A stretch of DNA of 64,000 nt from Anaerolineae bacterium (lineage in GTDB: Bacteria; Chloroflexota; Anaerolineae; Aggregatilineales; Phototrophicaceae): NCBI GenBank assembly GCA_025055175.1, contig JANWYT010000003.1, positions 1 through 64,000 of the forward strand. The letters run 5' to 3'. Below are positions 59,382 to 64,000 of this stretch, piece after piece (position 1 is the first letter of the stretch; every line of letters begins with the position of its first letter). Position numbers and translations under genes: made by a program. The notes under the pieces were generated by a model. That model was not told the origin of the DNA, made no database searches, and was given only the letters and a program-made list of their open reading frames with translations.

Positions 59382-60473
59382 TCAGTCAACTTTCTTATCA
59401 AGGCGCACGCGCGGATCCAACCAGCCCAGGGCCAGATCAGCTAAGATGTTGGCGAAGACGACGGCGCTGGTGATGACCAAGAACATGCCCTGCATGGTGG
59501 TGTAATCACGCTGAGCGATAGCCACGAACAAGTTGCGGCCCAGGCCAGGGTACTGAAACATCTCTTCGATGATGACGCTGCCGCTGACCACGAAGCCAAC
59601 GCTGATCGCCAAGCGAGTCACCAGGGGCAGCATAGCATTGCGCCCCACGTAGCTCGTCAGCACGCGCCGCTCTGAGAGGCCGCGCGCCTGAGCGACGGTG
59701 ATGTAGTCTTCGCCCAGCGTGCTGATAGTGCTGCTCTTCATGGCCAAAATCCACGTGCCAATGCTGGCTAGCACGTAGATGAGGACAGGCAAGAAGGCGT
59801 AGCGCAGCACACTGCCGATGTATTCCAGCGTGAAGCCTACTTCGATCGTTGGATCGACGCCGCCGCGCACTTCGCCCACTCTGAACCATTGGAGCTGCAC
59901 CCCAAAGATGATGAGGATGAGCAGGGCCAAGATATAGTCTGGAATGCCGCTGATGATGCTAGCAAACCCGGTCATCACGTTGTCCAACAGGCCACCGCGC
60001 CAATAGCCCATGGCTAAGCCAATCAGCACGCCCAGCGCGAAGCTGATGATGAGGGCCACGCCGACGCAGAACAGCGTCCAGGGCAAGTAGCGCAGAATGA
60101 TATCCAGCACAGGCGTGCCGCCTTTGGTGATGGATTTTCCCAGGTCAAGCCGAACCAGCTTGCTCAAGAAATTGACGTACTGCTGCACTAGCGGTTCGTC
60201 GGGGTCAAATTCAAAGATACCAGCTGCAGCGCGCTGGGCTTCTTCCAGCGTCAGGTTGCGCTGCTGCATGAGGGCATCAATGTAGGTGTCGACGGGATTG
60301 CCGGGCATGAGACGAATGAGAAAGAAGGTGAAAGTCGTCACCGCCCAGATAGTGATGAGGCCCTGCGCGATGATGCGGAAGGCGTAGCTGCGTGTCAGGC
60401 GGCGTAGGCGGATGAGCAAGCTCGCTGTCTCATCCCGTTTGAGTTTGGGAGCGCTAGAGGTCAGAGACGACAT
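59382..60473 (-). CDS. Oligopeptide-type ABC permease (DppB-like)
   Basis: A 363-residue permease with six to seven hydrophobic helices. Landmarks: FFLIRLMPGNPVD near the N-terminus, DLGKSITKGGTPVLDIILRYLPWTL, and the cytoplasmic EAA loop YITVAQARGLSERRVLTSYVGRNAMLP, with VSGSVIIEEMFQYPGLGRNLF. The first 25 residues are a soluble extension. It lies 94 bases downstream of the binding-protein gene; a strong hairpin occupies that gap. Confidence 0.93.
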   Translation of the reverse strand: MSSLTSSAPKLKRDETASLLIRLRRLTRSYAFRIIAQGLITIWAVTTFTFFLIRLMPGNPVDTYIDALMQQRNLTLEEAQRAAAGIFEFDPDEPLVQQYVNFLSKLVRLDLGKSITKGGTPVLDIILRYLPWTLFCVGVALIISFALGVLIGLAMGYWRGGLLDNVMTGFASIISGIPDYILALLILIIFGVQLQWFRVGEVRGGVDPTIEVGFTLEYIGSVLRYAFLPVLIYVLASIGTWILAMKSSTISTLGEDYITVAQARGLSERRVLTSYVGRNAMLPLVTRLAISVGFVVSGSVIIEEMFQYPGLGRNLFVAIAQRDYTTMQGMFLVITSAVVFANILADLALGWLDPRVRLDKKVD

Positions 60474-60524
60474 GGCAAAGGAGCTTCTTCAATCTGTGGG
60501 CATGAGACCATGCGCCAATCGATC

Positions 60525-60554
60525 GAGGATGGGCAAGCCAGGCTGCCCATCCTC
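60525..60554 (-). terminator. 11-pair hairpin between binding protein and permease genes
   Basis: GAGGATGGGCA (60525-60535), loop of 8, TGCCCATCCTC (60544-60554), perfect pairing, 13 bases after the binding-protein stop. No T-run on the minus strand. Position is typical of an attenuator or 3' stabiliser that makes the binding protein more abundant than the membrane parts. Confidence 0.6.
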
Positions 60555-60567
60555 TGCTCAGTCTCGT

Positions 60568-62313
60568 CTAGCTGGCTGGGAAGAATGTGCCGTTCAGGAT
60601 TAGCCAGATGAGGAAGTGATCGTTGCTGGGATTCTGGTAGATAGGATCGTCATCGGCAGGGGCGCCGCCGATCTTGGCTTCGTTGAGCGGCTCAACGCTG
60701 AGCATTTCGTTGAGCGGGATGAAGAAGACTTCTTCGTTGATCAAGCGACTGATGGCGCCAGCGCGAGCTTTATGCTGCTCCACATCCAAGCCAGCGTTGA
60801 CGTTGACGATGGCGTCGTTGAGCGTCTGACCGTTGACAGAGTAAGCGTTCAAGTCGAGGCCTGTGCCAGGCTGTTCAGGCGCCAGACTGGGGGCTGTCCA
60901 GCGGCGGGTAGGGTTGTTCAGGTTGTTGAAGGCGAAGGGCGCGCCCGATCCCCAGCTCCACACGCTCAGCTGAAACTGGCCGTTACGGATGGCGTTGGCG
61001 GCTTCCTGCCAGGGCAAAGCGCGTTCTTTGATGTCGAAGCCAAAGTCGTTGAGCTGGGCAGTGGCGTCGCGGGCAGCTGCGCTGAAGTCGGCGAAGTCGG
61101 CGGGGAAAGTGTATTCGACACTGATGGTGTTGCCCGCGCTGTCTACCCATTTGCCGCTAGCGTTGCGGGTGAAGCCGGCTTCTTCCATGAGTGCAGCAGC
61201 CTTGTCTAGGTCGTATTCGTACTTGTTCAGGGCGTCGATATCCTCTTGATTGAGCAAGACCGGGGTCAGGCTGTCTAGGATGCCGCTCATGAAGACCGTG
61301 CCGCTAGCGCCCAGGCCGTTGGTCAGGAAGGCGCTCTGGTCACGGTTGATGGCGTGGGCCATAGCTTGACGCACCAGCTTGTTGTCGAAGGGCGCCACCT
61401 TGAAGTTGAACAGCAAGGCCGGCCCGTAGCCGCGCGGCGTCGTCACCAGGCGAATGCCGGCGGCTACGAAGCTATCGATGGTGGCTGGGGGATAGACGTT
61501 GGTGCTGTGGGCTAACTCACCACTCAGGACAAGGGGCGTAGTGACTTCCGTCTCGCCAGACCAAATCTTCAGCTCGCCGAAGCGCACCTTGTCGCTGTAC
61601 AGGCTATTGGGCTGCCAGCGCAGCGTCATGAAAGCTTCGCCGACATCGGCCAGGCTGTAGGTGTAAGGCCCGCTGGCGATCAGCGTCTCTGGTCGGAATT
61701 CCTGAATCTTGCTGGTCAGCGCGGCCCATTCGGGGTCGTCTTTGGTCTTGCCGGCCTCGAACAGGGCCAGAGCCTCGGCGGCCAGGTCACCGTAGTTGGC
61801 GCTAGCTACAACATGCTCCTTGAGGATCAGGCGCTCGGCTAGCAGGCTTTGCTTGCCTTCTTGGAAGGTGAAGCGCACAGTGCGTTCGTCCACTGCTTCT
61901 ACGTTTGCCACGCTGTTGAACTGAGTCCAGCCCAGGATACGGCCAATGGCGTAAGTGTTGACCACGTCGGCGCTGGTGATGGGGTCGCCATTGCTCCATA
62001 GCGCGCCTTCTTTAATGGTAAACTCGTAGGCGGTGCTGTCGTCTACGAAGCCCCAGGACTCGGCCAGGACGGGCATGTATTCGTTGGTGGCCCACATGTA
62101 GTAGGCTGGGGTGAGTTCCACCAGCGGTCGGTAGACGACGCCCAGATTGTCATTCAGGCCGCCAGTGGCAAAGCTGTTGAGGTTGTGCGTGCCGGGGGCA
62201 GTGTAAGGCCATGTGCCGAGCCATGTGCCGCTGGGGGCTTCTGCGGCGCTCGCACCAAACGCGCCAAGGACGAGAGTCGACGCAACGAACAACCAGAGAA
62301 AATGTGCTTTCAT
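60568..62313 (-). CDS. ABC transporter substrate-binding protein, family 5 (DppA/OppA-like)
   Basis: A 581-residue exported binding protein. Signal peptide: KAHFLWLFVASTLVLGAFGASAAEA, no lipobox Cys. The family 5 pattern is present: LAESWGFVDDSTAYEFTIKEGALWSNGDPITSADVVNTYAI, FKVAPFDNKLVRQAMAHAINRDQ, LDKAAALMEEAGF and QLSVWSWGSGAPF. It delivers peptides, sugars or other solutes to the permeases encoded downstream; the ligand cannot be told. AGGAGC precedes the ATG and a promoter lies at 62374-62402. Murein peptide is one possible ligand given the nearby recycling cluster, but that is speculation. Confidence 0.92.
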   Translation of the reverse strand: MKAHFLWLFVASTLVLGAFGASAAEAPSGTWLGTWPYTAPGTHNLNSFATGGLNDNLGVVYRPLVELTPAYYMWATNEYMPVLAESWGFVDDSTAYEFTIKEGALWSNGDPITSADVVNTYAIGRILGWTQFNSVANVEAVDERTVRFTFQEGKQSLLAERLILKEHVVASANYGDLAAEALALFEAGKTKDDPEWAALTSKIQEFRPETLIASGPYTYSLADVGEAFMTLRWQPNSLYSDKVRFGELKIWSGETEVTTPLVLSGELAHSTNVYPPATIDSFVAAGIRLVTTPRGYGPALLFNFKVAPFDNKLVRQAMAHAINRDQSAFLTNGLGASGTVFMSGILDSLTPVLLNQEDIDALNKYEYDLDKAAALMEEAGFTRNASGKWVDSAGNTISVEYTFPADFADFSAAARDATAQLNDFGFDIKERALPWQEAANAIRNGQFQLSVWSWGSGAPFAFNNLNNPTRRWTAPSLAPEQPGTGLDLNAYSVNGQTLNDAIVNVNAGLDVEQHKARAGAISRLINEEVFFIPLNEMLSVEPLNEAKIGGAPADDDPIYQNPSNDHFLIWLILNGTFFPAS

Positions 62314-62373
62314 AAAAAGCTCCTATGAGTATTTTGGGCAATTACGACCAGTCTCATGTCTGGCTTATGTTGG

Positions 62374-62402
62374 AGTATAGCGTGCGCTTCGGGATAAGGC
62401 AA
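62374..62402 (-). promoter_or_regulatory. Promoter of the ABC transporter operon
   Basis: On the minus strand TTGCCT (62402-62397), 17 bases, TATACT (62379-62374), about 60 bases before the binding-protein ATG at 62313. Confidence 0.6.
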
Positions 62403-62472
62403 TAGAAGCGCAAGGCAAACGCATAGACGCATGAGGGAAGCAACGCAGGCAAGATTGTGAGTTTGCTCTGCT

Positions 62473-62487
62473 AGACGATCATCGTCT
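62473..62487. promoter_or_regulatory. Palindrome upstream of mraZ
   Basis: AGACGAT (62473-62479), C, ATCGTCT (62481-62487): a perfect 7-base palindrome with a single central base, about 28 bases upstream of the mraZ -10. Fits a dimeric regulator site; the usual MraZ boxes (TGGG[AC] direct repeats) are not seen apart from a single TGGGA at 62543. Confidence 0.45.
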
Positions 62488-62514
62488 CCTTATGGCAGGC
62501 CTTTGGCAAAATGT

Positions 62515-62520
62515 TACAAT
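62515..62520 (+). promoter_or_regulatory. -10 element of mraZ
   Basis: GTTACAATGG contains TACAAT 41 bases before the ATG at 62562; the same decamer precedes sua5. The -35 region (TATGGC, 62491-62496) is weak. Confidence 0.5.
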
Positions 62521-62561
62521 GGAAACGCAGGCAGATACCTCGTGGGATAAGAGACAGGGCC

Positions 62562-62987
62562 ATGTTTTGGGGTGAGTACACGCACCATCTCGACAGCAAA
62601 GGGCGCGTCATCGTCCCTGCTCGCTTTCGTCCGCACCTGGAAGGCGCAGTCCTCACGCGCGGTCTAGACCAGAACTTAGTGTTGTATAGCCGCGAGACCT
62701 GGCGCAGCGTCTTGGGTCAACTCAACCAAATTCCCATCACCAACCCGACGGCGCGCGCGCTGCGCCGCTTGCTGTTCAGTGGGGCGGTCGAGGTGCAGAT
62801 CGACAAGCAAGGCCGTCTGCTCATCCCGTCTCATCTGCGCGAGTATGCTCAACTGAGCGATCAAGCGCTTATGGTGGGCATGGAGACCTTCATCGAAGTC
62901 TGGCAGCCGTCCCAGTGGCAGGCCACGCTGGACGGCCTGGCTGAACAGCTGGCCAATTCGGCTCACCTGCTGAAGCTGGAGCTATGA
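62562..62987 (+). CDS. mraZ: Transcriptional regulator MraZ
   Basis: DNA-binding regulator of the division and cell-wall (dcw) cluster, 141 aa. Two SpoVT/AbrB-like halves are visible: FWGEYTHHLDSKGRVIVPARFR (residues 2-23) and AVEVQIDKQGRLLIPSHLREYA (about 74-95), with the D-x-K-G-R-[VL]-x-[IV]-P motif in both. The start at ATG 62562 gives the family N-terminus; 17 residues of the longer frame lie in the leader. Overlaps rsmH by 4 bases (ATGA). Confidence 0.96.
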   Translation: MFWGEYTHHLDSKGRVIVPARFRPHLEGAVLTRGLDQNLVLYSRETWRSVLGQLNQIPITNPTARALRRLLFSGAVEVQIDKQGRLLIPSHLREYAQLSDQALMVGMETFIEVWQPSQWQATLDGLAEQLANSAHLLKLEL

Positions 62988-63913
62988 GCGCGCTCCACGA
63001 ATCTGTCCTGCTGGAAGAAGTTGTTGGGAGTTTGCTGCCCACAGGTCGCCACATTCAGAGGATCGTCGACGGCACGCTGGGGGCTGGAGGCCACAGCGCT
63101 GCCCTGCTAGCGCGCAGCGCCGCCGATCTTCTGGGACTCGACCTCGACCCGCAGGCGCTGGCCCTCGCCAGGGAACGCCTCGCGCCGTTCGGGCCGCGCG
63201 CTCATCTTGTCCAGGCCAGCTACGCCACCATGCAACAACGGGCTGCTGCTCTGGGCTGGTCTCAGGTAGACGCTATCCTGCTCGACTTGGGGGTATCGTC
63301 CATGCAGCTGGACACGCCCGAACGTGGCTTCGCCTTTCGCTTGGATGGCCCACTGGACATGCGCTTCGTCGCTGATGGTCGTCCTAGCGCCGCCGATTTA
63401 GTCAATCAATGGGAGGCGGACGCCCTGGCCGAGGTCTTCTGGCGCTATGGCGAAGAGCGCTACAGCCGCTCCATCGCCCGTGCTATCGTCCAGGCCCGCC
63501 CCATCTATACCACTGCGCAGCTCGCGGAACTCGTGACGCGCGTCATCCCACGTGAGCGGCGCACCCAGGCTCGCCCCATCCATCCGGCGACACGCGTCTT
63601 CCAGGCGTTACGCATGGCCGTCAACGACGAGTTGAGCGTGCTGGAAGCAGCCCTGCCTCAAGCTATCGACCTACTGGCCAGTGGTGGACGCCTAGCGGTC
63701 ATCAGCTTCCATAGCCTGGAGGACGCCCTAGTGAAGCGCGTCCTGCGCGAAGCTAGCGAGTCGTTCGAACCGCCGCCAGGCATGGCGTCGCTGGAGCGCA
63801 AGGTCGCCCGCTTGCGCTTGCTGACGCGCAAGCCCATTGAAGCGCAGCCCGCCGAAGCTGAAGCCAATCCGCGCGCCCGCAGCGCCAAGCTACGCCTGGC
63901 CGAGAAGCTTTAG
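62984..63913 (+). CDS. rsmH: 16S rRNA (cytosine(1402)-N(4))-methyltransferase
   Basis: SAM-dependent methylase of C1402 in the 16S rRNA decoding centre; 309 aa. HESVLLEEVV at the start, SAM loop IVDGTLGAGGHSAALL, LGLDLDPQALALA, ILLDLGVSSMQLDTPERGFAFR, DMRF, RTQARPIHPATRVFQALRMAVNDELSVL and GGRLAVISFHSLEDALVKR are all diagnostic. Second gene of the dcw cluster, translationally coupled to mraZ. Confidence 0.97.
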   Translation: MSALHESVLLEEVVGSLLPTGRHIQRIVDGTLGAGGHSAALLARSAADLLGLDLDPQALALARERLAPFGPRAHLVQASYATMQQRAAALGWSQVDAILLDLGVSSMQLDTPERGFAFRLDGPLDMRFVADGRPSAADLVNQWEADALAEVFWRYGEERYSRSIARAIVQARPIYTTAQLAELVTRVIPRERRTQARPIHPATRVFQALRMAVNDELSVLEAALPQAIDLLASGGRLAVISFHSLEDALVKRVLREASESFEPPPGMASLERKVARLRLLTRKPIEAQPAEAEANPRARSAKLRLAEKL

Positions 63914-63922
63914 GCTACAATT

Positions 63923-63936
63923 GGCCTAGGTAGGCC
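63923..63936. repeat. Inverted repeat after rsmH
   Basis: GGCCTA, GG, TAGGCC (63923-63936), ten bases after the rsmH stop, followed by GGGTAGAATGG, a possible -10 (TAGAAT at 63943-63948). It may be a hairpin or operator between rsmH and the next division gene. Confidence 0.35.
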
Positions 63937-63987
63937 GCGCGGGTAGAATGGCGGCGTTTGCCTACCTGAGGATGGAGCTTCGCACTG

Positions 63988-64000
63988 ATGAATCCTAATC
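63988..64000 (+). CDS. Start of a downstream dcw-cluster gene (cut by window edge)
   Basis: ATG 63988 (first residues MNPN) follows GAGGATGGAGCTTCGCACTG. Only four codons are inside the window, so the product cannot be named; in this cluster a small FtsL-like protein or a FtsI/PBP is the usual next gene. Confidence 0.3.

Noticed and set aside
62541..62549. MraZ binding box
   Set aside because: Only one TGGGA is present; the repeat array that defines the site is missing.

Overview
The window is one continuous piece of a bacterial chromosome with high GC content, densely packed with genes on both strands. The gene set points to a Chloroflexota-like (Anaerolineae-type) monoderm: RNase J, a T-box in front of pheS, GatC, an mraZ-rsmH division cluster, a TGS-less ThrRS, a NagZ/NamZ/AmiE-type peptidoglycan recycling cluster, and a tRNA without an encoded CCA. 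This assignment is an inference from gene content and protein style; no rRNA is present to settle it.

Layout. Positions 1-1262 hold the tail of a type ISP restriction-modification enzyme and a drug/metabolite exporter. Positions 1501-8172 hold thrS, a large GCS2-type carboxylate-amine ligase and a three-gene sugar cassette (GT2 glycosyltransferase, RffC-like acetyltransferase, RffA-like transaminase) closed by the only textbook terminator with a T-run. Positions 8421-15928 hold rnj, an unknown gene and a T-box-controlled pheS - SGNH hydrolase - pheT operon. Positions 16023-22950 hold two unknown membrane proteins, an acyl-CoA synthetase/GNAT fusion, gatC, a response regulator with a degenerate GGDEF domain, and guaA. 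Positions 23081-28783 hold a tandem SLATT (DUF4231) membrane protein, a DUF6285-like protein, an FHA protein, ridA, a PLC-like protein, a CheR-TPR methyltransferase and small unknowns. Positions 28930-35794 hold a TIR/FGE fusion translationally coupled to a GT4 glycosyltransferase, trxB, a secreted SH3 protein, a CitE-like lyase and a predicted pseudokinase. Positions 35884-40326 hold deoC-doc-GT4, lgt, a CDP-alcohol phosphatidyltransferase and tRNA-Pro(CGG). Positions 40402-47875 hold an unknown gene, sua5, a phosphoesterase, an M42 peptidase, two exported proteins and a MoxR ATPase. Positions 47969-54989 hold nagZ-namZ-amiE-anmK-BadF kinase-murQ. Positions 54990-62313 (minus strand) hold a second phosphoesterase and a complete oligopeptide-type ABC transporter. 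Positions 62562-64000 open the dcw cluster with mraZ and rsmH.

How the parts work together. The six-gene 47969-54989 run reads as a complete intracellular route from muropeptide fragments to GlcNAc-6-phosphate. The pheS leader shows mutually exclusive antiterminator and terminator helices and a UUC specifier, so phenylalanyl-tRNA charging should control pheS, the hydrolase inserted behind it and pheT. Several proteins look like signalling or conflict-system parts (TIR-FGE, tandem SLATT, orphan Doc, pseudokinase, FHA protein), but they are spread out and I see no single canonical defence operon. Best candidates for something new are the TIR-FGE/GT4 pair, the tandem SLATT protein, the pseudokinase, and the recycling cluster that combines AnmK with NamZ/NagZ without visible export signals.

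All functions are read from protein motifs by eye, without database searches. Start codons were moved from the longest open frame to an internal start wherever a ribosome binding site or family alignment supported it.
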